DNA from: Nilaparvata lugens
Lineage: Eukaryota; Arthropoda; Insecta; Hemiptera; Delphacidae
Assembly (NCBI RefSeq): GCF_014356525.2
Contig: NC_052509.1
Coordinates: 36,576,001 to 36,640,000, forward strand
Length of the DNA stretch: 64,000 nt
Direction of reading: 5' to 3'
The notes under the pieces are model-generated. The model saw only the letters and a program-made list of their open reading frames with translations, was not told the DNA's origin and made no database searches. Below are positions 10,601-25,080 of the stretch, piece after piece. Position 1 is the stretch's first letter, and each line of letters starts with the position of its first letter. The position numbers and the translations under genes were made by a program.

Positions 10601-13600
10601 TATCATTCCCGATATCCTAGTAGTGCTAGAGAAATTTAAGGATAAGTTAGAAGGATCAAAAGGTAATTTAACTTTTATGATAAAATTGGAAACATCGCGA
10701 AAATTTGTTTTTCTTTTGAATCTTCTCTTAGAATCATGGGGCGTCGTAATGCATAATTATTTTATATAAAATTATCGGGGAGAATGTGTCCTTTCTATTG
10801 GTGTCTAATAATTTTTATCCGACATATAGTTATTTTTTTAATTAATGTTTATGTTCGTCAATGTCGAGACATTTTGAGCATAAAACATGAAATTTTCGAT
10901 ATGATAGAAACTTTTTTGTTCCAAAAGATGAGTAGGTGGTGAAAGCGAGAAAGTTTCTCAGAAATAATTGAAATTATTTTTCCAATTGTCAAATGTACTC
11001 GGAACAACGTATTTTGGCCTCTCAGGATTTTCAAAGTCAAGGATAGCGGCTGAATGGTGTGCCACCATAGGCTATGAGTAGCTGGGATCAACAATAACAA
11101 AATACAGAACGATTGAAAAATTCAGCAACTACAAGCCACATTATTATAAAATAGTGAAAATGACAACCTCGCCTCGAATAATCCAAGCAGTGTTTAATCA
11201 AAGTTAGTAGACAGTTAGTCTACTAACGTTGGTGTTTCATTACATCCTTTCTAGAGGCAATCAGCTGCTTACGTTTGAAATAATTCATCAAATATCTCGT
11301 AAGTTTCCAGCTTTTAGCATACAATTTAGTACACAATGCATACCATGCAGCCGCCCTTCGAACTTTAAAATTCCTTGGATTTCAATTATTTCTGAGAAAC
11401 TTTTTAGATTTCACTACCCACTTATCTTTTGAAACAAAAATGTTTCCAGCATGTCGAAAATTTAATTTTTTCTGCTTGAAATGTCTCGTTATTGACGAAC
11501 ATAATCATTAATTAAAAAATAACTATAGGTCTGATAAAAACTAATCGGACCCCAATAGAAAGGACACAGTCTACCCGTTAATTTGATATAAAATTATCAC
11601 GAATTACTCCGCCCCATGATTCTGAGAGAAGTGATATTCAAAAGAAAAACAAATTTCCGCGATTTTTCCAATTTTATCATAAAAGTTAAATTTTCTTCTA
11701 ATCCTTCAAACCTGGATCTTTTCTAGCACTACTAGGATATCGGGAATGATATTCTACATCCAATTCTGATGTTGAATAGGAAATTTGAAAAAGTTGCAAT
11801 TTTACACGAATTGGCAACCATGCAATTTCTTCGGATGGAGGGCCAAGTCTCAACTTATTTTATACAAACTATAAGAGGTGATACTACTTATCTGCTGTAC
11901 GAATACTGACATGTAAACATTGAAAACATTATTAGGATTTTACTGTGGATGCAAATAATGTCATTACCGTAATTAACTCAATGTAGTAGTTCCTGTATAG
12001 GAACAATAATTACTGTAAAGTAATTTTAGACGGATTTCTGATTATTAAAATTTATTCTAATAATAATATTTCTTTTTAAAATAACCAGAAACTGGGCTTC
12101 ATAAAGGAACAGATTGCTAATTATTTTGCTAGAACAACCATTCATTTCATTGCGATTACTCCCATTTGAGAGCTATGGGAACGCAAGGTTCAGATAAAGA
12201 AAAAATTTCACTTATTGGGCTCGGGTCTCAAGATATTCAAGATTAGAAGTGTTATTGACGGGCAAGATTATGTAATTCACGGACATCTGACATTGCTCAT
12301 GGATATCATAGATATCAAGAAACTTTGTGTCTACAACGTAACTGGAAATGCATCATTGTATAGCCCACAAGCAACGACGGTCTAGGAGTATTTCTTGATT
12401 TATGTTTCTGTGTAATTATTATTATCAACGACAATTTTCTCTCTAATAGGGTGGGGATTATATACTGTCACAGCGCTTCTTAAGAAAAAAGTAGTAAATA
12501 TATAGAACATAAGTCGATTAGATATTCCTTTAATGTTATGCTTTTTTGCTGGATATTTCTCCAAGATGAATTCAGTCGAAAAACTTGTTTCTATCTTTGA
12601 TTCTGTTCACGCAATCAATCCGATAATAAACGATTGATCACAAAAAACAGAACATCTTTGTAAATGAGCGACCACCAAGAAATTCGAAGTGATTTGTGTG
12701 AGAAAAGTATGTACTTCCTTATATAAATACTTATATAAGTATTTATGTCACAAGATTCCTGATTCATAGAACAGGCACGGCGATCAAACTTCCAAACCAG
12801 TTACTATTATATCTTCAATAGTGGAGAATTTCTTGATTTGCTGTTTATTCTAGGAGGAAAGCTTGTATAAAGTGAAATGATAGTACTGTATGTAAATTGA
12901 TTCCATGAGAAAACATGATTTAGGGTTCAAAAGGTTTGAGTATTGAATCAAGTATAGAAACGGTTTTGAAATGAGGCCTTTACGCGTATAATGTCGAAGT
13001 TCACTTTTTTTGATATAACAGAATAGTCTTGATTATTGAGTGACCTTCCATCCGATCCGTCTTCCTTAATATGAATGTATAATATTCTTCCAATATCAAT
13101 TCCATATAGATTTGATTTCAATTCGGATGAATCAATGTTTTTATAATTTTTTTCAAATTTCTACGTTCGTAACTTCAATTTCATTGTTACCTGTCCCGCT
13201 GGCCTCCTACTCTACCTAGATCGGTTTCTACTCTACCAAATAGTACCAAATTCGCTTGAAAATTATAAATTTTGACATAGCTATATAGATCATTCTAAAA
13301 GAATGTTTATCGATTATGACTCAAAAATCATCTCAACACTGTAAGATTGTTCAGTTTTCACTAGAAGCTCTTCTAAATAACCCATGGGTAATTAGGGAAG
13401 GGGGACTTCCCTTCTCCAGGCATGCATAGCGATTTTTCTTTGCTGATAATAGTGTTACCTATGAACACCAGTATTATTGTGCATGGGAAATGGGAATGGC
13501 GATTAAGAGGCATGTTTGATTCTTCCATTATAAAATACATTCATAATTGAAATAAGTCATTGAAGAAATTCAAAAATAATTTAGTAGTCTGCCTATAAAT

Positions 13601-14317
13601 ATTATTATGATGTTGAACAGGCCTCACACAGGCTTTGAATTTTACAACACAAGTGTCAGTTTCATAGCATAAAAGCTCATTAGGGAACAGCTTTCTTCTG
13701 TAACCTATCACTCGTTTGCAATACAAATATTTTTGAAACTCATCCAGAATGATTTGCGTTTTGTAGCTGAAGTTCCTTCAGTTGAATAGGCTTTAACAAG
13801 TTCAGGTACAATATAGACAGGCGATCACTGACGAATTCAAAAGCGCTCAATCAGAATAATGACGGACGTCTAGTTTGAAAAGAGGTTCGATTGAATCACG
13901 AAAGAGCCTTGTTTGGTTTGTTTTGAGAGCAAGATGGATTTGTAAACACAGTACTTTAATACTAATATACTTACGCACAAGCTATACTTTGAAGGAATAC
14001 AATTTTCAAAGTTTATACTACATTTAAAGTCATCAATATTATTATGTAGGAATTAAATCAACAGAAATAAGATTAAAGGGCGGAAAAAAAATTGAGAGGA
14101 AGTGTGAAGAGAAGAGGTGAGAGTGAAAAAATTGAAAGGAGGATAACAAGCAGAATAAAAAGTGCGAAAGTGCGAAGGATGATGGAAATGGAGAGAAATC
14201 GGAGTCAATGAAAGTGAGAAAGTAGGCAGAGTCAAAAAAGGACGAGTAGAAGGACGAGGAGGAAAAGAGGGAGAATGATCAGGGGCTCCCAGAGATGGAA
14301 GAGATTGGGATCGAGAA
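10601..14317 (+). repeat. Tandem segmental duplication, unit B (about 3.72 kb)
   Basis: Second copy of unit A in direct orientation. The junction reads TCGAGAATATC: the GAA is shared by the left breakpoint (GTAGAATATC at 6741) and the right breakpoint (TCGAGAAAAAT near 14311), i.e. a 3-base microhomology. Few differences from unit A, so the event looks recent compared with the decayed elements nearby. No gene inside. Confidence 0.92.
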
Positions 14318-14530
14318 AAATTAATAATGAGGTGTAGAAAAAGAGGAGGAAGGAGAAGAAAATTGATAAAGAGTAAAGCTGGAAAGATAAAATGCTGTAG
14401 AAGGATGACTTGACAGAGGAAGAGAAGGAGAAGGAGGATATGTTGGAGAGGAACGATGAGGCGGAGGAGAAATCGGAGAAGGATGAGTAGTAGAAGGAGA
14501 AGGAGGGAGTAATGAAGTAGTGATAGAAAA
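14318..14530. repeat. Purine-rich tract, unduplicated part
   Basis: Continues the purine-rich end of unit B with GAGGAGGAAGGAGAAG-like sequence. The opposite-strand reading frames here (leucine/serine rich) are artefacts of composition. Confidence 0.8.
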
Positions 14531-14637
14531 ATATGGTTTGGAAGATTGAATTTAATTTGTGCATCGCCTTTAGAACTCGGCCTATTTCGTAACAATTATA
14601 GTCCAGTCAATATAGACATAAAAAGGGGGTGTGCTGG

Positions 14638-15528
14638 CAATTTATATTGTAGTTCTGATTTTTAATATATTATTTGGGTACAAATAGAAATTGGCCATTT
14701 TTGTGTATATTGGAATGTGGGCTTTGGTACACTCAACAATAAATTTTCTACTTTTCAACCGAATTTGACTTATGATGCATGGATTTTGGACCGCCTTGAC
14801 GAGCCGAGAAGAATGAAGTGTAGTACGATGAAATCTGAGCATTGTGTCAGAGGTTATAAGTGTTTGAAATTTTGATCCTTGGGGTATCCTTAAGCGCGCC
14901 TCTCCACTAGGAAATACAGGAATGAAGTGCATCTAACAGGTGATTCTCATGGAACATAATTCCATGAACTTATGTCATTGTGCGAAATATCAATGTGAAG
15001 ACTATGTAGTTGGTGATGATGGTTGAAGCTGAATATTGGGTGTTTTTCACAATACAAGGAGCATTGCTGTCAGGTGTACCTGGGAATCTATATGAGATAG
15101 AGCGCTCTACCTGATCTCAGATTGTAGAGCAGAAAAATACGCCCAAATAGATTTTGAATTATACATCTAAAAGGTAACAATCGGAAGATGTTGTTGATCA
15201 AAAACTAAAATTCATCAAAATTGATTTTTTCTTCAAATTTCACTCATTTTTGAAAAATCATAACTCAGTACTCATTGGAGATAGGGAGTTCCAAATGATC
15301 TTATTTTATTCAGAATTTCATAATCTAGAAAAAAAGCAGGAGTAAATTTTTCTGTCGGATTACGAGATTTGGCAGAAATAGCTGAAAACTGGAAAATGAG
15401 CCGAAAATACGAGGTTTTTGGGCCACCCTGTATCTAGCACAAGGAAATTTTGCATAAAGAAATTTGTTCTGGACTTCTTTTATGTACCCAAATAATATAT
15501 TGAAAAATCAGAACTACAATATAAATTG
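14638..15528. mobile_element. TIR-bounded non-coding element (about 0.89 kb)
   Basis: Inverted ends of about 45 bp: CAATTTATATTGTAGTTCTG at 14638 and its inverse ending at 15528, matching over the whole arm to TGTACCCAAATAATATATT with a one-base indel. The inside has no transposase frame. The right part (15370-15432) contains GGGCCACCCTGTAT, a phrase I associate with abundant insect repeats (memory, not checked). No clear target-site duplication seen. Confidence 0.6.
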
Positions 15529-15530
15529 CA

Positions 15531-18500
15531 TGCACCAATGTATTTAGTGACTGGACTATTATCATCATGCTCATGAGCTGCTCCATTACAAGCATGATTG
15601 TTGCGGACAATGAGATGTGAAAAGTCATTTTTTATTATTCTCCTACTCATCTCGACCTCTTCTCCCCATCCTTCCTCTTGCAAAGATGAAAGACTCAAAA
15701 GCATTTCATTATGATTGTTGTAATATCACGTGACTTAGTGCGGATATGTTTTATTCATTATTAAAATAGGAGACTTCGAGTTGGCATTGTCCTGTCATGA
15801 GGATAATATCATGATATTTCATGTCGGCCTTTGCTTTGGTGCCGCTCGTTCTTGTTCTCAGCTCTCAGCACAGCTAATTGCATAATGCCCTTTCAAGAGG
15901 CGCTCAGTCATCGGAAGATGATGATGATGATGAAAAAAGAGCGGATAAAAAGTATCAAGTAAAGCACTCGACCACGTTGAAGGGTGTGATGACAAGACCA
16001 GACCATAGACCACAGAGGGTGGACACTCCTCGTACTATACGATATTGAGAGCCCGATGATGTTTCATAATATGCAGATGAAGGTTGTCAGACGTTAATAC
16101 CTGAAGAACGGCTTGGTCCCTCCCTGACCAGAACATCTGAAAGGGTGCTCCCATTAGAGGGAGACCGTACGGTGCGACAAAAAAACTCAAAGGCGTCCAC
16201 TAAAGAATCTCAACCCACCCCTTTGCAATTCCTGTCAGCCCTAATTCCAACCAACAACTTTTTAATCCTTTCAAACTTATCACACAAACATACACACACA
16301 GAAACTTGTGAAAAAATAATGGAATCACTTGGACCGGACATATCATTATCAAAGGACTAAGTTTATTAGAAGCTAATCAAGCATAGGAGTTTCTTTTTTA
16401 TTCTCATTTTTTCTTTGAATTAACAGAACAAAGATCGTAACAATATAAAAAGTTATAAGGGGTCAAGTGTGCGGTAGAAAGGAATTGGGGATGTTTAATC
16501 CGTTTTATTTGCTATCTTTTATATTCTTCTACAGAAAACTTCAAACTTATAGGAATTCTTTGTTTGTTCACCAAGAGCATGGACTAACAGGATAAGCTTG
16601 AATGTGATCATAGACAGAAAAAACTAGGACATTTTTCACCATTCTCGGTTACGCAAGGGTGAGGGTTACTTCTAACTTTTGATTTGGAAGATTCAAGAAT
16701 TTACGTTTTTGTTTTCGACTGCTTTACAATTATTAAAGTCAATTGTTCAAAAAACATATTCTCCTTATTCTTACAATAAGTGAACATTCTTACATGTTTG
16801 AACTTCTGCGAGAGAAAGTTTATTAGTTCTATAGAAGTTATTGTAAGATGATGAGAGGTAGCTTCGTTTATTTATAAAGGTCTTCACATAATTTCATGGA
16901 TTTACTCTTTTGGACTTCCTTTCAAACAATCAATAAAATTATTTTTTCCAGTTTCAAGATTCTTTCCAAGTATCAGAGATGTAATAATTCATACCTGTGA
17001 TATCTTTGAATGTCCATGTGGAACTTGTTTGAAAATGAATTCTGCAAATACCAACTATGTAAGTTGTCCGTTTAGTTATACGTACTCTAGAATCTAGAAT
17101 ATCTTTTCCATATTTACATACTCAAGAATTCCTTTTCAATATCTATTATAATATACCATGAGAGGAATTCTATTGCATTAGTGTGAAGCTAGAGCGGCGT
17201 CAGAATAGAATAACTAGGGCAAAAACATTCACAGCCTTATAAGTTGGCAGCTATTATTAAGTATTATAGAACTCTAGAACCTGTTTTCCTCGTATAACAA
17301 GGTATAATTGATAATAACAGATAAATTCAATTCAATTACGAATAAATGGTACACTTTCAATAATAAATTGTCGATTTAGTTATTCGTACTGGATGTTACT
17401 CGTTTCAGATAAAGGTAGGAAATAAATTAAGTCGTGCAATTATATTTTCAATTGATCATTCAACAACAGAAACATTCAACGAGAGTGTTCATGCATCGTA
17501 GAGATAATTCCACTTTCATCTTGATTCATGCCTTTCGGATTCATGCCTTTCGTGGATTTCGTCTTACAAAATTAATAGTTTTACATCATCAATGAATTTA
17601 TTCAAGGATCAAAAATGTACCATGCTTAGAGGAAGCTCTCGATTCTTGAAATGTATTTTAATCTCCTCAGCTTATTCTACAATGTTTTCTTGAGGGAAGC
17701 AAGATCTTAGATGTTTTATTTATAGCACTGTAGAACTTTTACTATGATTGCTATGTTATGCTATCTATCAGCACGGAGCAAGCTTTCATCTGTCATCTTT
17801 CAATGCCAACACACAAACAAAATACTGTACTTTTCCCTCGTGTTCATGCTTCAAGTTTTATACTCAAACAGGTCTAGGACTTCATACAACCTGGAGTTTT
17901 AAAGATAAATCTATGACTCAGAAATACGATTTAGATCAAAAGGCTTATTCAAGTCCAAGACTCTGTAAGTCTAGAACTTATAAATCTAGAGCTCGGAAAC
18001 CGGCCCTTAATTTAGATTCATCTCTTATTACTTGATTCACTACTTCTATGAAAATTACAGAATTGGGCTGAGCCTCTGTTGGTCATTCTCAAATCATTCA
18101 TAAGATTGTCATAGAAATAAGATTATTAATGTGATATCAAATTTCACTATTGATCTGCTTTCAATTTAAAATAAGGTGCCCATATATCACAAAGTTTATC
18201 AATATTTTTCCAAGTTATTGAAAAAGAACTTCTGCAATGATAATTTCAAGTTATTTATTATGTTGAGTAATACTTTACATTTTAATAATAATGAATTTTT
18301 ATTCTTGATGAAAGCTGGTTAAGTAATGTATGATCTATTATTCAAAAATTTTCTGTTGGTTCTAACTGAGCGGTGGGATTTTGTTATATATTTTGAATTT
18401 CTCAATAAATGCGTTATCACAATGTCAATTTGTCCAATGTCATACGTTCCATGTTTATTTAAGAGGTGAAAAACAAATTCAGGTAGTGGACTGAGAAGTA

Positions 18501-21170
18501 AATTGAAGTAAAAAAATTAATTCACAATTCAGGTAGTGCTTCACACGGATATGTTCAACATTTTTAATAGGAAATGGGCATTATTATTGATGCAGATAAC
18601 GCGCAGCTGAAATGATGCAGATGCAGAGGAGATGCGAGATGGTCAGTGACTTTATAATGTCAAGAGTTTTCAGGACTGGTCGTATCATAAACCACAATGT
18701 GGCGAACGAGAAAGGTCAACCCAAGACAAAGTGCAGGATTATTCATTTCGAATTCATCAAATATTCATCGCGAGTTCAAAAGAATGCTGACTGGCAACTC
18801 CTTCAGATGCATTAACCATGTACATGATTCGGACATCGATTGAGCTGCCATTTTATTTTTCCGCGCACGTGTGATCGGAAAAATAATAGACTTGATATTT
18901 TTTCAACTTCCTTAAATAGTTGCCGTGCACATAAATCTCTCCACTGTAGCCGTTGCAGTACAAATACTAGCCAATAAAAATCTGTTATTTACATTAGAAC
19001 TTTACTAGATATCTATTGATAGATTCATAGGTCAAACACGTGTTAAAAACTTTTTTATATTCCAGTCTTTCCGATGTTTCTATGGTCAAGACACGATGTA
19101 TGATGAGAATGAAGATGTAGTCTGAGATTTCGAGTGGTTTGTTGGTTATTTGCAACTTTTTGGTACAGACTCTATTCACTCAGTTCAATGTGAACTATGT
19201 ATAGCAGTTCAGTACAGATGAACATTTTAGAGGGAATATTCTAAATAAAAGTTACTTAATTGAATTATTTAAAAAATCATACATATGATAATGGGATAGC
19301 CGAATAATTAAGATGTCACTCCAACTAAACATCATATAATTGCTCAAATAACTTAAATTAATATCACTTGTGAGATTTATAAGATATATTATCCTTGAAT
19401 AGGACAAATTTGATATAATTATTCTCATTTTAATTTCTGCAGTCATTCCTCTAAATTCTAAGCATTTATCTACTTCCAGGCTGCATATCACATCAAATTA
19501 TCAGAATAAAATATCTTGGAATTATTCAATTTTAGTCAAACAGAATAATATATTAAATCTCCTGTAGCTACCGGTATAAGCTGTTATGGGGATATAGGTC
19601 TGAATATCATTAAGTTAATGTTTATCAAATCACATCAAATTGTCAACACATCAAACATAATGGATTTGAATTATTTGTGGATGAGACACCTGACTACATC
19701 ATCTATTGGCAACCAATAAGATAATAAAACATTTAAATATTCATATTCATTCAATACATTGACTCATATCTGACCTAGATAATACTATAGTGGTTGAATA
19801 GAGAGTAGAGTTCAAGTTTCCAGTAAACCTGATACAGTTACAGTACGGTAATAAAATGTCAAAAAAGCAGTAAATCATCAGTAAAACTATGATTTATACT
19901 GGTACAACGTACCGTATATTTGTGATTTTATAGATTCAAATCTTAATAATGAACTCATCAAACCCGACCAAGTAGGTATAATGATTTATGTGATCATTGA
20001 GATGTAGGCTATGAATTTCAAATTACTGTTTTAATTTAATACTCACTTGGAGTCTACTCAGCAAATTTACTGGTAGCTGTAATATATGAGCACAATAAAT
20101 TATAGTTGCTTTCACTACTACATTGTTAACCTTATTCTTCCAGCTGAATTCTGGTTGTTATAGATTTTATAGAACTTATAGGTTTTTATTGAAACTATAA
20201 TGATACGCTTATTGAATCCGCTTTCCCCTTTATATAAATATTATATTAATGAGCCAGTGCTGTTTCGTCCAAAAATCGATGTGTATGTAACTGGCTTTAG
20301 GGTTCAGGACAAGTTATAATTGGACAAATTACTGAAGTTTCCCCTTGCTCACGAATAGGTTTGAAATTCCTATTAGCTTTTTGGGTCTTATGTGAGAATT
20401 TTTTTTCCTGAGGGAGGACATTTCTTCTTAATACTCCCCAGTCACCCCAGAACATAGTGAGACTATATTGTTACAAAACAGCACTTATAACACAATATTC
20501 AAATGATATGTAGTTTACTCATCGTCACTACTTCTGTAAGTTGAAACTTGAAAATAGAAATTGCAAGCTACCGAAATTCAGTATGTATTTCCACACTACG
20601 AGTACTTCTTATCTATCCATCCTTTGAAATCTTTTTAGATTTATACTGTACTTGATAATACTGGGAAAAACATTTTTCAAAACCAAGGTGCATAATTCAA
20701 TTCTTCCTCAATATAATATTCTACTTTTATATGTTTTAGACAATCTATTGTTGCTTTCTCTCTATTGTGATGAAATAGGTGCAGGTGTTAATACTCTCAA
20801 CTGACAATATTATAAAGCAAGTGAATTGAAACAAGAATAACTGTCCAACATTACATTCACATGTTTTATGTGTCAAGATGAATTCAGACCATAATTAGAA
20901 ACCAAGCGTCTATAAAGAAGACTCACTCACTATTCCAGCTACACTAAACATTCATCTTGCAAGGAGTAAGTACTGTACTTAGAGGCAGTGATACTAGTAA
21001 TAGATTCAATGATCCTGTACTATATAATATGCCTAGCTGTCTGACATTAACTTATCGTGGTAAAAGGCACATTACGCATCCTAAATGCACCTCTCACTTC
21101 TCTTATCGTTAATTTGATTGGCTGTAAATTGGCATTCAGACCTTCATGTGAGTTCCAACACTCGCCCACA
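15531..21170. other. Mostly unique AT-rich DNA
   Basis: No recognisable gene. Short frames such as 17748-18035 (95 aa, + strand) look random. Two less AT-rich islands (15780-16130 and 18598-18880) stand out and are described as findings. A (GAT)n run lies at 15918-15940. Confidence 0.5.
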
Positions 21171-21171
21171 A

Positions 21172-21197
21172 TTATATATATATATATATATATATAT
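21172..21197. repeat. (TA)n microsatellite
   Basis: About 13 TA units. Confidence 0.95.
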
Positions 21198-24100
21198 CTA
21201 TACTGACTTGATGGTGATGATTTAGAGATGGGTTTTGTGCGTTTCACAACTATAATCCAGTTGAAGCCTGAATATCAAGGTTCCAGGGTTAGGTTGGGCT
21301 CCTCTTTGCAAATTGCTTACCATGTGCCTCCAATTGATAGCGATTCAATCCGGTTGTGAACTGCAATCTGGCATCAAGCTCACTTCTGGATCCATTCATT
21401 CCAATTAGGTTTATCTTTTCGAAACACTCAACAGACAATATCTCTCCATACTTCCTCGCTGCTCCTAATTCATTCTGACAAGTCTCGCATTGTTGTGGTC
21501 ACCTGTGAGACTGAATCACGATTGAGATGAATGTTGGGGATACGTGTTATCGCCACGTGTATGCTTAAATTGATCCGATCCTATTCTATAGTTTACTGGT
21601 GCTGAATTTCTAGTTCCAGAACAAATATGCAGATTTCAGAGATAAATGGGGATTAACGGGTTTAGTCACTTTTCAGATGATACATATATAGACATACAAT
21701 GTCTCTCAACTCTCAAACTTACTTTTCATTGAAGAGTATTGAGGAAACCTGATGTGAAAAATTGCATGTCTCATTGCTGTGATGATTTCATGTATTGTAG
21801 CGTGAGAACCTGTTGACGAACTAATAAAGGAAAATTTCTATTCATAACTGAAATACCGTAACGAGTAGAATTTTCACAGTTTGAAAAATCATATGAATCT
21901 CTTTATATAACTGTTGGGACTGTTTCATAATTCAGTATAAACTATGCTATGCCTACATAAGCCCTAAAATGTGCGTGGAAAATGGGAGTAATGATAAGAG
22001 ACTCCTATTTGGTCAACTATCTAAAACTAAAACCCCGATGAAAAACTATTTCATTTGGACCATTCGTGTGTGTTGTATTCATAGTGAGTAGTGGTGATTT
22101 AAAATTCCAATTGATTTTCAAACACCTAGTTCAAGAATTCAATCGATAATAATTGTGATTCGAAAACATTCTCCCATAATTTTTTCTCTAAATATAGATA
22201 GAGGATGTTTTAAAATTGTATTTTAACCAATTTTACTGGTATATTACTTTGAATTGTTTTTCTTATTAATTACACTCACTGCTTGATTTATCATCGTATA
22301 TTTTTTATCATTGTATTCCTTTAATTGAATCGATATTATACAAACCTCTCTATGAGGATTGTAAAATAATACCATAGTACCGGTACCCTTTTGAAACCGT
22401 TCTAATATAAAATAACAAAATAAATCTCTATGAGGATTGATTCATATCTGAATTCAAAGAATTCTTCACCCATGTATCCAAATGATAATGATTCAACTGC
22501 AAAATGAATTCGAGAATAAGAAGCAATAATTTTAGGATGTCATTCCGCCACAACAGGACTGATTCTGGAATTTTTAGCGAATTTTGCATCAGCTTATTTG
22601 GATAACTTCAAAATTTAAGATGCTGGAAAAAATTTTATCACGTTGATGAATCTCGATTCTCTTATGTGGAATCCTTGATGCTTGAAACCGATGAAACTCC
22701 AATTTGCATACAATAGGTTGGAACCTGCTTCGCAAAGTCTGACCTTTGGATTCCGAAAAATTATCTTAGAAAGTTTGCAGGTCTTAACTTGTTGTCTGGT
22801 GCTATTTGGGACGGGTGAATAAGAAATATTAAAGGTACAGTATTTTCATATGTAGCAGAACTCCTATTTCAAATTTAATAAGAGAGTATTTTTTCTGTCA
22901 AGAGTATATGGCATGTGTTGAATGTTTATGTTGGTTTTTAAACCATAAATGACGGAACTTTCTAGAGAATAATCAAAATATATTTTAGCTGAACACCATT
23001 TTTATTAACGATTCCTAGAACGTTCATGCGAATTTTAGTTTTGTTTGTCTAGCCAACAAGACTATGAATTAATGAGATTCTTGAACAATCAAATTTTTGC
23101 AACTATTATTGAAATTAGTGCTTCTTATCTTCCAGTGACTACTGAATTATAATATTCTTTGAATGAGCATGAGTGCTATCCTTTCTCTATGATACTACAA
23201 GAAATACCAATATGACTCCTGATTTATTTCAAATTAATTGAATTTATTCATTGATGACTTTTACTTCAACTATTAAATTGTGAAGTATTTGAATCAACAT
23301 GCCTCTAACATTTATCCTAGAATATGTCATTATCTGAATGAATTAGTCAATTATTCTCTCATTCATTTGAAAAATATATAAATAAATTACATAGAAATGA
23401 GTCTTTCTCTCATTCTGAAATATTTCCCAGTTATTCCATTCATACACACACCCAAAGGCATAATAATTAAGTTACCTAATAGAAAACAGAATATTTCTCA
23501 CAAAATCAATAGTTTCAACTTCCAATGCTTTCCAAGAGTCTGATCTCTCTCTCTGTCTTGGGGCTATCAAAGCTTTAGAGCAGCAAGTTACCTGCAAATG
23601 GAAAGTAGCCAACTACAGTACACCTGTCCTGCTGCCTTTCTGGTCCATTCTCTTGTAAATCATTGCTAGCGAGGTCATTTCATAGATCATTAGTCATGGT
23701 TTACTGGCTTTGATTGATGGATCTTCACTTCATTCCATTGTACCCCAACCCCAATTATATTCAATTACTATCTTGAAATAACTAGTGTCTTGGTGGAAAA
23801 ACCACAAAATTTTAAATATCAATGCAATAATAGTGTATAGAAATATCTCGTTCCAGTGGAAAGCTTCAAAATTAATCTCCATCCATTTATAAAACTGATA
23901 AGAAAAGCTTCCAATGTATCGACTTTTTTATGAGTAGGCCTAAGTACAGTAGGCAGCCTAAGTATTGTGAATTGTTGTTGTTTTGACACACATCGAATAT
24001 GAATTTGATCATCATCTATCCCTGACTCAAGTCGTTGATGCCACGTTGACGAGACGTCAGGAACAGTGATGGTGCCCCTCTCCACACCAATAAAAGCCAT

Positions 24101-25080
24101 ACTTTGAACAGAGAGGATAGAATACAATACAATCACTCTTCAATTAAATTCTATGCTCTCCGACTTTATACTGAAAAGTCATATTTTACTTATACTGACA
24201 CAAGGACTAGATCACAGGCCAAGGAATAGGGTCACACGATTTATAAAAATAAACAGACTCAAGTAACTAATGCATAATTGATTTCATAGACTAGTTGATT
24301 AGATTTCATAGACTAGACAATGATTATCCATCCATTGATTTTTCTGTGAGAATGTCCATTTCATTTGTTCAAATGCTATTTGAAATTGATGAAGTGATAT
24401 GCGTTCATAATAGTATCTTACATTAATGTATCCTTATCATATGCGTTAGCAACTGTTAGATTTTCGACATGACGAGCTTTGATTTTTATTTTTTAGATTG
24501 TTAGCCGCAATCATACAGTTTTTAGGAAAGAAAGAGTGTCCCACATCGACTTAATATTTTTTCCTTTCATTGATACTTTTTCGTTTTTGTAATTAAAATA
24601 CTGTAATCAGTTTCTAGTAATTGCAGTGTTATCATTAGTTGATGAGTATAAAGTAGAATCCATTTTTAATAGATTCATTATTCATGAGATTAGTGAGTGG
24701 AAGTTCATGAGAGATGAAACTTGATTTCCTACCGAACGGATCTAGTCTTGGATTATCTATCCATCCATCAATATAACGGATATTATCCATGATTTTCTGA
24801 ATATAAGTTTGATTGATTCTATTTTTATGGTGATATCAACAATAATATAATGGAGAATGAAAATCTTTTTGGAACAAAAGTATCCAGACTTAGAGCTGTG
24901 AGTTTACAAAACAATTTTGCCGAAAATAGGCGACTGAATGGAATGAGTTGAGAACAAAGCTGACCAGATAAGTGTGAGTGTGTAGCCATACATGTACGTT
25001 GTTCGATGACAAGCGACTGGAGCGAGGCAAAATGTCAATATAAACTCTTGTAAAACAGTGATACACAGAGATCAGATTTG
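21198..25080. other. Unique AT-rich DNA
   Basis: No gene, RNA gene or internally recurring repeat recognised. The longest frames are about 100 aa or less and without protein character. Confidence 0.5.

Noticed and set aside
14053..14595. 180-aa minus-strand leucine/serine-rich frame
   Set aside because: Covers a purine-rich tract; amino-acid content follows base composition. No family motif.
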